64,000 nt of DNA from Malurus cyaneus samueli. Its lineage: Eukaryota; Chordata; Aves; Passeriformes; Maluridae. Position 1 is the stretch's first letter; the number at the start of each line of letters is the position of its first letter. The stretch spans positions 24,896,906 to 24,960,905 of the forward strand of contig CM019214.1 in NCBI GenBank assembly GCA_009741485.1. Direction: 5' to 3'. The notes under the pieces are model-generated. The model did not search any database and was not told the DNA's origin. It saw only the letters and a list, made by a program, of their open reading frames with translations. Positions 24,201-33,425 of the stretch are shown piece after piece. A program made the position numbers and the translations under genes.

Positions 24201-27200
24201 CCAGCTTCACCAGAAGCTCCCTGTGGCCTTTAACTAAGCTGGTCCAAGGTCCTGTCTGCCTCCGTGAACACCTGTGCCTCAGCAGCTCTATACAGATTTG
24301 CAACCATAAGAAATTGCAGATACCTTATGATATCAAAGCCAGGACCTTGATCTTCAGAATAAAGGAGGGTTACCTCATACTCATCAAAGGGCTCCAGAGT
24401 CTGCACTCTTTGCTGCTCATCTTCTGGAATACAACAGGTGAAAAACTCATTCATATCCATGACACTGCACTCAGTCCACCCCTAAAAGAGAAATCCCTCA
24501 AAGTTATCATCCCTGGGAGAATAGAAACTCACTTCCCAAAGGAAAACAAATACCCTAAATTAAACACCTGCATGAGCCATTAAGACTGTCTAGGTGAAGT
24601 AAGAGCAGCCCAAAATCTGGTGAAAACAGATCTTAAAAACAATTTATTACATTCAAAGTCTCAGAGGAGCCTATTACTCCTGTATGAGACAGTAGGCTGC
24701 AAGCCATTTGGAGGCACCTTCTAATGACGAGTCATGCTACCAGAGAAGGCAGTGCCTCAGCCTCGGCCCTGTTTGCTTCAACCTGTAACTGGGTGTTGAA
24801 GTCTTGCTCAGGTAAATCATGCTTCACGCCTGCCTCAGAGCTGCAGGTGATTACCTTTTCCAGAAAGCGCCTCTGCTGTGCCTCACAGTCAGGGTACTGT
24901 GCCAGGGAGTGAAGTGCAGAGTTCAGCTGGCTGAAATGCTGCTGCATGACATGTCCAAAAGGGTCCTCTGGGTGCACCTGCTCATACAACAGGAAGCATG
25001 CCTGAGGGAAATGCTCTGCTGCCCACTGAATCAAAGCATCTGACCTGTTGGGATATTGTGCATAAGAATTGAAACTGAGGGCCCATCCATCACACAACAG
25101 ATGCAATGTATCTTCCTGCAACACCCTAAAGCTGCTAGGAAGGCATCCTGACAAGTGGCAATACACAAGTGTCATGCTGAGAACCCATGAACATCTCCCC
25201 ATGTGCTCGGACAATGCAGGGGATGAGAAGAAAAAGCTCAAAATTGCTCTTTTTTTTCTTCTTTTTTTCCTTCCTTTTAGGATATCATGTGGACATCAAT
25301 TACATCACCATAATCATGATGTAAGGAGCTATTTGGTACTCCACAGAATTACCAAGGCTTTCATTTCAACAGCACAGGTCTCCCAGCCCAAAGTGATGTA
25401 CTCAGAAGTGTGCTATTTTCCCTTTACCACCTGGGAAAGAGAGGAAAATCCAGCTGACCTGGTGTTCTCCATGTAGGTGAGCACCACCTCTGCAATGAAG
25501 AGTGTGGGGATTTCATTATCCAGTCCTGCTTCCTCCAGGGCTCTCTCCAGCTCAGACAGATCTGATAAATCCACTCCAAGTAATTTATAATACTCTCCAG
25601 AAAAGGTAATGGCTCCTGGGAGACAAAAACGATACAATCTCACTATGGTGCTGCTGCAATACTGAGACCAAAAGGGACAAACATGAAAATCAAACCCACA
25701 GGCAATGACAAGGTTATGTCCATCAACTATATTTCTCTGGGACACATATAAGAAAATTCCCATCTCTTCATGAACCACTAAGTGATGGCACCACACAATT
25801 CATTGAATGCAGGACTAAAACTCCATTATGCCTAATGTAAATTTCACCAACAGATTTCTTATAGAATTCTTACACCTATTATAACAACAAAGCTTTATTA
25901 GATTCATTTTAAGAGTATTTTTTAGAACCACTGTAATTCAGAATCAAGCCTAAAGGGTTCTCATTTATACACCTTTGACTTTAGGCTAAGAAAGCACCAT
26001 TGCTTTGACAGAACTTCAATGATTTCCCTCAGGTTTCTTAGGCTTCATTGGTTGGCTTGTTGAACAGATTTAATTTCTGTATAACGGCACTGAATACTGA
26101 AACTGCACGTTCTAAGGTCTCAACCAACACCAGAACCTGACACAAAGATTACCATCCTCAGAAAAAAGTTCCAGTTTATGATCTGGCAAGTATTATCATA
26201 CCCCTGTACACCATCAGAACATGATAACATATGGCCTGTTGACCATTCCAGTCAAAACCACAAAAAAACAAAACAAACTGTAAAGTACTTATACAAATCA
26301 CTTAATCTGTCTCTGTATCAGTGCAAACCAACTGTATCTGTCCTGACGACATTTAACCTACACTGTTCTCAAAGGCATATGTTCCTGAAGGCAAAAGGGC
26401 CCTTTTCAGAAGCCAATCAGAGCATTCCCTTCTAATTTCTTCTAACTTGTCCATCCATCCCTTCCTGGCCTCTGGACACAGAGAAAAGAGTATTCCCAAC
26501 TATTTGACAACATCCCTTAAGTACTTGAAGATTCTTGGTATGGACAGAATTCTTCACCACAGGACTCTGTCAGTATTAAAAATGTGAATGGATTCAAGAA
26601 GAAAATTAACAAGCTCATGGAAGAGCTATTCACTAAGACCTACAAGTCAGGAACTCACACTCTATAATGTCTTCCATCTGTATTTAAATTGATTAAAACC
26701 ATCTAAATGCAGCGGCTTACGTACGTCCCTACTGCATTTCATTCCACGTTGTCCAGACCATTTGTGTACAAATTCCTACTGTTATTCATCTTATTACAAG
26801 TCCCCATGTTTCCTGCAGGTTTATGACATTTCACCTTCTACAGCGTATCATCTAGAGCATTACTCGAAATCCTGGAGGGAAACAGACACAGGAGAAACCT
26901 CTAGTGATCTACATACTTTACATTTCTCCTTTTGCCCCTTAGCACTCAGCTGGCACAATATTCTGCAGTAGTTTTGCAAAGCTTATTTATTCCTGCCTTG
27001 AAGGGAAAAAGAAGAGTCAGGAAACACAATGACTAATGTTTTATTACAGTCAAGACACTTAAGAGTCAAACCTTCTCTCTTACCTATCAAGTCCATAAAT
27101 CATTGTATAATGTAAGTTGAAAGGAAGGTTTAAAAATCATCTTGTCCAAATACTTCCTCACAACAATTATCTGTATCAGATTGCTCAAAGCTTTGTCCAG

Positions 27201-30200
27201 TCAAGCTCTATCTATCTCCAAGGCTTGAGATTCCATCACCTTTCTAGGCAAACCTGTTCCCATTTTTGACTACTCATGGGGCTTCCAATATTTTCATTAT
27301 ACATCACTGGAATTTCTTTTTTTGCAACTTGCAACCATTGTCCCGTGACTATTTGCTTCATGCTTCCAAGAAAAGTGTGGCTCTCTCTTTTCTACTCTCT
27401 TCCAATGGGTAGCTGAAGGCTACTTTAAGACTCACCTCCCTCCCAAGGCTGAACAAACCCAGTTCTCTCAGCCTCCCCTCCTACACCATGTGTTCCATCA
27501 CTTCATCATCCTCATCACCTACCACTGGACATGTTACAGTTTTTCACTGTTTTTGTACCAGTGAGCTCAAGTTTCAGATTATTTCAGAAATTGCAACAGA
27601 AAAAAACTGACCTTTGTTTGACATAATCAGCTCCTGACAAATCCATCCTGGCTTATTATTATCTCCCAACGCTTACAAATTATTTGTTTTAATATTTTTC
27701 ATTAAATTAATACACTTTTCATCTCCAACTTCACAGATCTCCTACTATTTCTCACTTTTTTAAGGGTTAAGCTATGTTTACTTGTTCTAGTACAAAAAAA
27801 GTTCTCCATAAACACCATACCTAATCCTTCCCCTTCAGTGTCTCCCACTAACGCTGACAACTCTTTCATTCCTTTGATCAGAGCAGCTTTTTGGCACGCC
27901 ACGTTTGGGAAATCTACCTCATATACCACAGTGTGATGCAGAAGACCCATATCTTTCAAACGGAAGTATAAGGAATCAAAGCCAGCACCTAAAGACAGGA
28001 TCTGCAGAGGAAGTGTCAGAAAAGGTTATACTCAACTCCAGCAGCATCTTGAGCATCTAGGTGTGAAAAGTATTAAATATCATCTGTAGACTGACAAAAT
28101 CAGGCAACTTCCTTCAAGAGGCAGAAGATTTTTGTGTGGCTATTGCCCCTTCTCAGATACTTCTGCCAAAGTGACACATGGACAGCCACAGTACTGCCAG
28201 TCAGATTTCTGTGCCCTGCTGGGAATGCATCTCAACAGACACACTAATGAGTTATTGCCCAGATGCCAGCAAGATTATACATTATATATTTAGTGGGAGA
28301 TGCCAATAGCCCCAGAGAAAATGCACCTGTGTCCTAGGCAGGCTTTGTGTCTTCAGCAGGAAGTCCTGAACACAGTGATCTACAGCACGGACGCGGATGT
28401 AATAACCCCTGTGGAAAGAAATTAAGTTGTAATCATTGTTCACAAACATAATTTCTCCAGCACTAGCAATTTTCATCTCAAAAAATAAAGATTTTTTTTT
28501 TCTCTCAGCTTCTACCCAATAACTTCATTCACAGACCTGCACTGGGAGATGATTTTGCCATTTCGAGAGCTTGCTAATAAATTCAGATCACCTGCACTCA
28601 GTGCATGTATTAACCATCAAGACTATGGATAACCCAGAAAAAATGTGCGATATCCTAGCTGGACCTGTTCTGTTTTGCATAAGTAAATATTTTCTGAATT
28701 AAAATATATTAATCCAGACAGTGAGAATGTTCCCCTGCAATGCACATGGCCAATAGCTGAGTTCTGCCCAAAATCAGATGCTGTAACAACAAAATGAATG
28801 AGTGTTAGCTAATGCAGTGAGAAAGGAACAATAAAGACATGAAAAGCAAAGTCAGGAGAGGAATTCTGTTCTCTGGTTTTTGAAGGAATGGAACTAAGTC
28901 AGTCTAACTCCTGGAAAGCATTTACTGTTTCTCTAGTCTGGCATGGACTGATGCCTCTTGGTCCTTGGCATTCTCTTTTAGTTAGTTTCATCATATATTC
29001 ACCTGGCTATATCCAGCTCCCATCACCCTTTCAACAAGCACGTTATCTTCAAGGCTCACAGGGACAAAGTTTTCACCAGATAGTCTTAAGACATGCCAAA
29101 TTTGATTGCAGTGTTGATAAATGCAATACACAACTATTCCTGTCAATTCAGCTTGGCATGCCAATGTCGTGTGACAAGCCAATGCAGGTTTCCTGATGAG
29201 CCACACCCATCTTCATAGGATGCAAGCTTCTGCACTGTTTGATTTTCTCCTGAACAAAACTCATTTGGCAATTCACAGCCATTTAAATTGCATTAAACTA
29301 TTTACTTTGAATTATGTAAATTCCACAATGACATCAGGCTAAAACCCTTTGCAAACACACATTAAAACATTCTTGTGTCTTACTAAGCCCTGGAGAAGAC
29401 CTCCTGGCTTCCAAGGGCCACCAAATACCTTATGGAAATGGTAACATTTTGGAAAATGAGAAAACTACTGATGTTATTATATTATTAGTATGTTTTCAAA
29501 TATTAAAAAGTTTTCAGCAGCATTAAACACTGGAGTTAGGAACCAGTCTGGTGGCATATTTTACTCAGGAGAAAGCACTCAGTTTTGGTTCAGAAGACAT
29601 GTAACACTAAACTAATAGTCTAACAAGGTTACACTACGGTGAGACAGTGCCCTGCTGCACTCTGCCACTCTGTGTACTTTGACTAAAATGTGTTCGAAAA
29701 GCTGTGCCATGCACAATCGACAGCTCTGAGTATAGGGGTTTGTGGTGGAAGGGACCTTAAAGCTCATCTCATCCCATGCCTCCGCCAGGGGCAGGGGCAT
29801 CTCCTACCTGACCAGGTTCCACCAAGCCCCATCCAACCTTGAGCCTTGGCCTTGGACCGTTCCAGTGATGAAGCAGCCATCTGGTGCCCAGCTCTCTGGG
29901 CAACCCGAGAGCCAGGGTCTCGCCACCGTCACAGGGAAGAACTCCTTCCTAACATGAATGAACCCTAACCTAAACCTACGTTCTTTCAGCTTAACGCTTT
30001 TCCTCCCCCTGTCCCGTGAATCGGGGCTCTCCCGCAGTCCGAGATCCCCGCGGGCACCGGGGCTCAGCAGCCGGAGCAGGGCCCGCTCCTCACCGGTGGA
30101 TAAGCGGCGCTCGCCGCCGCCGCCGCCCCGCCAGAAGCCGCAGGAACCGGTCCTGGATATAGCCCCGCGCTGCCGCCGAGCACTTGCTGACGGCGCTGCT

Positions 30201-30236
30201 GCCACCGGTGCCCTGGACCTGCCGGGACAATGACAC
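12048..30236 (-). CDS. LCMT2: LCMT2 (TYW4), tRNA wybutosine-synthesizing protein 4, 13-exon gene
   Basis: Thirteen exons join in phase with GT/AG borders: 30236-30094, 28408-28327, 28001-27821, 25615-25459, 25044-24855, 24481-24374, 22301-22211, 20047-19790, 17771-17541, 16509-16412, 14685-14498, 14300-14165, 12215-12048. They total 2031 nt, or 676 residues; human LCMT2 has 686. The N-terminal half is a leucine-carboxyl-methyltransferase fold: [14 protein letters not shown], the SAM-binding loop [14 protein letters not shown], then VVLTYME and [13 protein letters not shown]. The C-terminal half carries kelch repeats with GG pairs ([59 protein letters not shown]). In the known family the enzyme methylates and methoxycarbonylates the yW side chain at G37 of tRNA-Phe, completing wybutosine. 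Human LCMT2 is intronless, so the introns here are notable. The start is the one doubtful point: the in-frame codon at the expected place is GTG (30236-30234). Confidence 0.93.
12998..13455 (-). mobile_element. CR1 LINE 3' end in LCMT2 intron 12
   Basis: Reversed CR1 end beginning AATCACAGAATGGCTTGGG, continuing through CCCTTGTCCTATCACTACAGG to TGGATTCACTCCA. Confidence 0.85.
13578..13790 (-). mobile_element. Older CR1 fragment in LCMT2 intron 12
   Basis: Starts AATCACAGAATAGTTGAAGT and differs in body from the neighbouring copy, suggesting another CR1 subfamily. Confidence 0.6.
14165..14300 (-). CDS. LCMT2: LCMT2 exon 12 (kelch)
   Basis: The acceptor is aactcacag|GTATTC and the donor is AATGTG|GTAAGT. 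The exon encodes [20 protein letters not shown], then [18 protein letters not shown], as in human [20 protein letters not shown]. It is 136 nt and ends in phase 0. Confidence 0.93.
14375..14485 (+). mobile_element. CR1 3' end in LCMT2 intron 11
   Basis: GAGCAACTTGGTCTAGTTG... CCTTTAAGAGGTCCCTTCCA is a CR1 terminus in antisense orientation to LCMT2, ending beside exon 11. Confidence 0.75.
14498..14685 (-). CDS. LCMT2: LCMT2 exon 11 (kelch)
   Basis: The acceptor is tttattctag|ATTGCT and the donor is CCAAG|GTAAGC. The exon encodes [19 protein letters not shown], then [20 protein letters not shown], matching human [26 protein letters not shown]. It is 188 nt and ends in phase 2. A CR1 fragment begins within 15 bp on the downstream intron side. 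Confidence 0.92.
16160..16375 (+). mobile_element. CR1 3' end in LCMT2 intron 10
   Basis: Decayed CR1 terminus ending GATAACCTCCAGATGTCCCTTC, CCAACCTC. It lies about 40 bp from exon 10 on its downstream intron side. Confidence 0.75.
16412..16509 (-). CDS. LCMT2: LCMT2 exon 10 (kelch)
   Basis: The acceptor is tttccatag|GTGAGCAA and the donor is ACTGTG|GTAAGG. The exon encodes [20 protein letters not shown] and YFLH, nearly identical to human [23 protein letters not shown]. It is 98 nt and ends in phase 0. Confidence 0.93.
17541..17771 (-). CDS. LCMT2: LCMT2 exon 9 (kelch)
   Basis: The acceptor is ctcaacag|GTGAGAGG and the donor is TTCAAAG|GTAAAA. The exon encodes [20 protein letters not shown], then [10 protein letters not shown], matching the second propeller blade of the human protein. 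It is 231 nt, phase 1 to phase 1. Confidence 0.93.
17925..18215 (-). mobile_element. CR1 fragment in LCMT2 intron 8
   Basis: Reversed CR1 3' region: CCATTCCCTCTTGTCCTGCC and TCTCCAGGCTGAGCCCC. It abuts an oppositely oriented CR1. Confidence 0.75.
18216..19385 (+). mobile_element. CR1 reverse-transcriptase to 3' end in LCMT2 intron 8
   Basis: The translation shows [20 protein letters not shown], then the [17 protein letters not shown] block and later 3' UTR text, with frameshifts. It is the longest CR1 in the window and is dead. Confidence 0.85.
19386..19720 (-). mobile_element. Probable CR1 fragment in LCMT2 intron 8
   Basis: CAGCCAGCACTCCCAGGTCC and neighbouring text match reversed CR1 sequence I recall, but the copy is too diverged for certainty. 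Confidence 0.5.
19790..20047 (-). CDS. LCMT2: LCMT2 exon 8 (first kelch repeat)
   Basis: The acceptor is ggcttacag|TTCCTCG and the donor is GATGGG|GTGAGT. The exon encodes [20 protein letters not shown] and [19 protein letters not shown], the first kelch blade (human KRYGHASVFLSPDVILSAGGFG). It is 258 nt, phase 1 to phase 1. Confidence 0.94.
22211..22301 (-). CDS. LCMT2: LCMT2 exon 7
   Basis: The acceptor is ttgctacag|GAATGG and the donor is GTGACAG|GTACAC. The exon encodes [17 protein letters not shown], almost identical to human EWHLKCAHYFILAASRG, then a divergent linker into the propeller. It is 91 nt and ends in phase 1. Confidence 0.93.
22848..22901. repeat. Exact 27-bp tandem duplication in LCMT2 intron 6
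   Basis: AATATAAGTGATTCCAAAGA plus 7 more bases is present twice in direct, contiguous order with no mismatch. Confidence 0.9.
24374..24481 (-). CDS. LCMT2: LCMT2 exon 6
   Basis: The acceptor is ctcttttag|GGGTGG and the donor is TATGAG|GTAACC. The exon encodes [14 protein letters not shown] followed by [18 protein letters not shown], equivalent to human VDMNEFYHCFLP..EPFDEFE. It is 108 nt, phase 0 on both sides. Confidence 0.94.
24855..25044 (-). CDS. LCMT2: LCMT2 exon 5
   Basis: The acceptor is cccaacag|GTCAGA and the donor is GAAAAG|GTAATC. The exon encodes [20 protein letters not shown] and [20 protein letters not shown], closely matching the end of the mammalian LCMT2 methyltransferase domain. 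It is 190 nt and ends in phase 0. Confidence 0.94.
25459..25615 (-). CDS. LCMT2: LCMT2 exon 4
   Basis: The acceptor is ctcccag|GAGCC and the donor is ACCAG|GTCAGC. The exon encodes [20 protein letters not shown] and the conserved [14 protein letters not shown] strand of the methyltransferase fold. It is 157 nt and runs from phase 1 to phase 2. Confidence 0.94.
27115..27545 (-). mobile_element. Old CR1-like fragment in LCMT2 intron 3
   Basis: Weakly conserved reversed CR1 body: GCAACCATTGTCCCGTGAC and AGGCTGAACAAACCCAG. It lies directly downstream of exon 3. Confidence 0.55.
27821..28001 (-). CDS. LCMT2: LCMT2 exon 3 (SAM-binding)
   Basis: The acceptor is ctctgcag|ATCCTG and the donor is TTAG|GTATGG. 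The exon encodes [17 protein letters not shown], the glycine-rich SAM-binding loop typical of LCMT-family methyltransferases, then [18 protein letters not shown]. It is 181 nt and ends in phase 1. Confidence 0.94.
28327..28408 (-). CDS. LCMT2: LCMT2 exon 2
   Basis: The acceptor is tttccacag|GGGTTATT and the donor is ACACAG|GTGCAT. The exon encodes [19 protein letters not shown]..., the conserved segment that enters the methyltransferase domain. It is 82 nt, entering in phase 2 and leaving in phase 0. Confidence 0.93.
29738..29995 (-). mobile_element. CR1 3' end in LCMT2 intron 1
   Basis: Reversed CR1 terminus: GGAAGGGACCTTAAAGCTCA, CCAAGCCCCATCCAACCTTG, GGGAAGAACTCCTTCC. It sits about 100 bp from exon 1, in sense with LCMT2. 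Confidence 0.85.
30094..30236 (-). CDS. LCMT2: LCMT2 exon 1 (start exon)
   Basis: This exon encodes the N-terminus up to [13 protein letters not shown] and APLIHR, matching the human N-terminal segment ARGYVQDPF..APLIHR. The donor is CG|GTGAGG and the exon ends in phase 2. The frame is open upstream to a TGA near 30478 but has no ATG. The codon at 30236-30234 is GTG in a good initiation context (G at -3), and it gives a protein of near-human length. I therefore take it as the start or a mutated start. Confidence 0.8.
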
Positions 30237-30704
30237 GGCGCTGCCGCTTCCGACCAATACCGCGACCCGAGAAGAGCCCGGGCCTCTCGGCGCGGGATGG
30301 CGGGGCCGGGCAGGGCCAAGAGGGCTCCCAGAGGAGGGGACGGCAGTGCCCGCCGCCGTCGAATCCCTCTCCGTCCCAGCCTCCGCTTCCCCTCGCTCTC
30401 CGAAGCAGCCGGGACAAGGGTTCCCGAGCCGTTCTCCGAGGCAGCGGGCCCCGGGGATCGCTTGTGGCCCCGGGGGTCATTTGGGGCCCGGGGTTCGCTC
30501 ACGGCCCGGGGGTCACTCACGCCTGGGGGTCACTCGCGGCACCGGGACGCGCACGGCCCATCCTGCGCACGGAGCGGGAGCGCAACGCCGGGCGCACACT
30601 GTGGCGTCACGCGCGCGGCGGCGGAGCGGAGCGGAGCGAGAGTGCCCCCTCCGGGTCGCTCGCCCCTGCGTGCCGCCCCCGCGCCGTCCCGCGCTGCCGC
30701 TGCC

Positions 30705-30969
30705 GCTGCCGGGCCCTCTGGAGCCTCGAACGCTGCCGGGCCCGCTGGAGCCTCGACGCTGCCGGGCCCCTGGGGCTCGAACGCTGCCGGGCCCGCTGGA
30801 GCTCGAACGCTGCCGGGCCCGCTGGAGCTCGAACGCTGCCGGGCCCGCTGGGAGCTCGAACGCTGCCGGGCCCTCTGGAGCCTCGAACGCTGCCGGGCCC
30901 TCTGGAGCCTCGAGCGCTGCCGGGCCCGCTGGAGCCTCGAACGCTGCCGGGCCCTCTGGAGCCTCGAAC
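30705..30969. repeat. ~26-bp GC minisatellite in the LCMT2 promoter
   Basis: About ten tandem units of 25-27 bp, of the form gctgccgggcccgctggagc plus a tctcgaac-type end, with alternating CTCTGG and CGCTGG variants. The array lies about 470-730 bp upstream of the LCMT2 start. Open frames across it are by-products of the repeat. Confidence 0.9.
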
Positions 30970-31000
30970 GCTGCCGTGGTCCTGTACACGGCTCCATGCA

Positions 31001-33294
31001 GCGGTGCAGGGCTCAGTGCAGTAGGATCTTGGTAGTTCGGCCAGACTCTGTCCCCTGTGCTGCATCCAGAGTGGAGGTGGCAATGACGACAGCACGCCGC
31101 TTGGGAAATGGCTGTGTTGAGGACCCTAACTGCGGTTCCAGACTGGCTATGCTGGGGACAAGTGGGCAGGGCCTGAGGAATGTCTGTGGCAGCCGTGGTG
31201 AATGTTTCATGCTATTGCTCTTTAGGATTTCTTACTGGAATTCATAGAGGAGCCCTGGTAGTCTGAGTTGCGTGAGGCACCATGGGTGTCGTACAAATTC
31301 TGTTCACTGTCTACACATCTTGCACTCCAAAAATTTGTATATTGTGCTTTAAATAAGTTGCAATCTCAAATATTTTTAAGAGAATGGTCAGTATGTGTAT
31401 TTAGAACTGGGACCATAAAGCTTGGTCCTCAGCCTAGTGGTACCATTTAATCAACAACCATACGGAAGTGTTTCTCTGACATGTATTTTATTAGTGTTGC
31501 CTTCAAGGTGATTCCTGGCAGATCCTGAGGTAGCCAGCCCAGCTGCCACAGTTACAGCACGGGATGCAGAATACTATGGGAGCTCCTGTATTCTAGATGT
31601 GTGCTCAGTTCCTGCAGGCAAGAAGGCTTTCTTCAAGCTCCCTTTCCTAACTGTTCACCTTTTTGTTGATCTTGTCATAGCTCTGGCATCTGGAAATGAT
31701 ACTTTGCATTAGTTACAGGTTGAAACTTACCGGGAATGCTAGCCTGTCCTGCTGGCCCTTCAGAACCTGCAGGATTGCCAATTATACTGGCAGCCTGAAA
31801 ATTGTGATGGAATAAAATGCATGGCAGCAAGTTGGGGAATGGCCACTGAGGTCACTGCCTCCAGCCATGCCGGGAAGTTCTTTCAGTCCTATGTTTCTAT
31901 ATCCATAACAATCTTCTGTGCAAGCTCTGAGCTGACACTGAAACATGAACTGGACATCTTGGATTTAACACAGATGCAAATTGTTTTGAGGGTGGTGGGG
32001 CAGAGCAGACTGGGAGACTATTTTCCTGTCCTCAGTACAAGGTACCACATTTACGCTCTAAGAAGCAAGTGTAGATCAGATTTCCCTGGTAAAGGGGGAC
32101 AAGGCAGTACGCAGCCATTCTTGGGTCTGTAAGTGTCTGATCCGTAGCTGTCATAGATATAAAATCACATAATCACTCACAACTTTATGAGTCTTCCATT
32201 TGAAAGCAGATGGGATTTTTCTTTCTATGTCCTTCTTAGTTTGGAAGGTGTTTTGGAGCCTGATTGGTGTCACAGAAATCTCGATTTCTTGTGGTACATC
32301 CCACTTCTCTAAGGATTCCCCCAGGGCTCCGCATGACATTCAAAGCATGTGAGGAATGTGCAGCTCACCCCAAATAACAGAAAATGTGTAGCGGAGCAGC
32401 ACAGGGGGGCCCATGTTGCTCCCACTCGCACTGGGTTGAGAGTGTGAGGTACATAATGAAAAGCATTTGCTACAGCAGCTGTCTGTAGTCAGTTGTGTTT
32501 GGGAGGGGGCCCTGCCTGCCTAACCTCCGAGCTGACCTCAGAGAACCCCAAATGAGGAACAGGGAGTGCTCCAGAGAGAGGCACAGCCAGGCTGCCCAGC
32601 CTGGGAGGGGACACACCGGCACCACTAAAGGAGAGGGGAGATACAATGGGAGATATTGTCCCCATAGATGGGTACTCTGTATCCAAAGGATCAAGACTTC
32701 AATTCCAGGTGAACCAAGAAAGTTTGAATCTATGGACTGATTAAGCAACAAGATCTGTGCGTCTGATCCTCTATAAGCATTTCGCCTTACCTGTTCTCCT
32801 TTCTTAACCACTTGGGTGCAAACTGAAGGCTATCAATTGTCAGCATGGTGTCTGTATCAGCTTGCACCTGGGAAACAGTTCTAGGAATGAAAAAGTTACA
32901 GATCTGTATTTTGATAAGCAGGGGGCTGTGCCTTGAAAACATTGCTACTTTAAAACACTTGGTTGTAGCATTACTGATACCGTCCTATTTCTCTCCATCA
33001 CTGCAAGAGTAGAGGGTTGGATTCATCTGCCAGTCTAGAACAATGTGATAAGAATCTGATCTGGGAGAACATATGGTTTGAGCCTCAGATCGCAATCATT
33101 TTATTGTAATGTAAAACCACAGAGAGACACCTCAGTGATAGGGCAAGACCTCAGGCTAAGAATGGTGCAGGAAAATGTAGAGATAAGCAATACAACTTGT
33201 GAGTTTTGCACACAGAAGTCACGAGTGTACAACATAAATACTGCACAAAATACATCTGTATCATCAAAAAGGCTGTGATTAATAGAACAAGATA
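31001..33294. other. Intergenic region right of the LCMT2 promoter
   Basis: No exon, RNA gene or clear repeat recognised. An adjacent divergent gene (ADAL in mammals) was looked for by its VELHAHLNG and VDRRGG motifs and not found. Confidence 0.4.
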
Positions 33295-33425
33295 CAATCA
33301 CAGATAGTTTGCATTGGAAGAGACTTTTAAGGATCATCTAGTCCACCCGTCTGCCACAGACAAGGATATCTTTCACTAAATACATGCTTAAAGCTCCATC
33401 CAACCTGGCCTTGAGTACTGACTGC
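33295..33425 (-). mobile_element. CR1 3' end
   Basis: Reversed terminus: TTGGAAGAGACTTTTAAGGA and TCCATCCAACCTGGCCTTGA. Confidence 0.65.

Larger units (their letters stand above)
29995..31000. promoter_or_regulatory. CpG island and promoter region of LCMT2
   Basis: This GC- and CpG-dense stretch covers LCMT2 exon 1 and its upstream side. It contains a GGAAG (ETS-like) core beside an inverted CCAAT at about 30245-30260, and a GGCGTCACGC (CRE/ATF-like) motif near 30602. It also holds the 26-bp minisatellite described separately. Two short out-of-frame ATG frames precede the coding frame (ATGs at 30520 and 30480). A divergent plus-strand transcript is possible: in mammals ADAL lies next to LCMT2. 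I could not recognise ADAL exons in the window. Confidence 0.6.

Noticed and set aside
30184..31247. Plus-strand frames of 260-316 codons over the LCMT2 promoter
   Set aside because: They are translations of the CpG island and the 26-bp minisatellite; LCMT2 exon 1 lies on the other strand.
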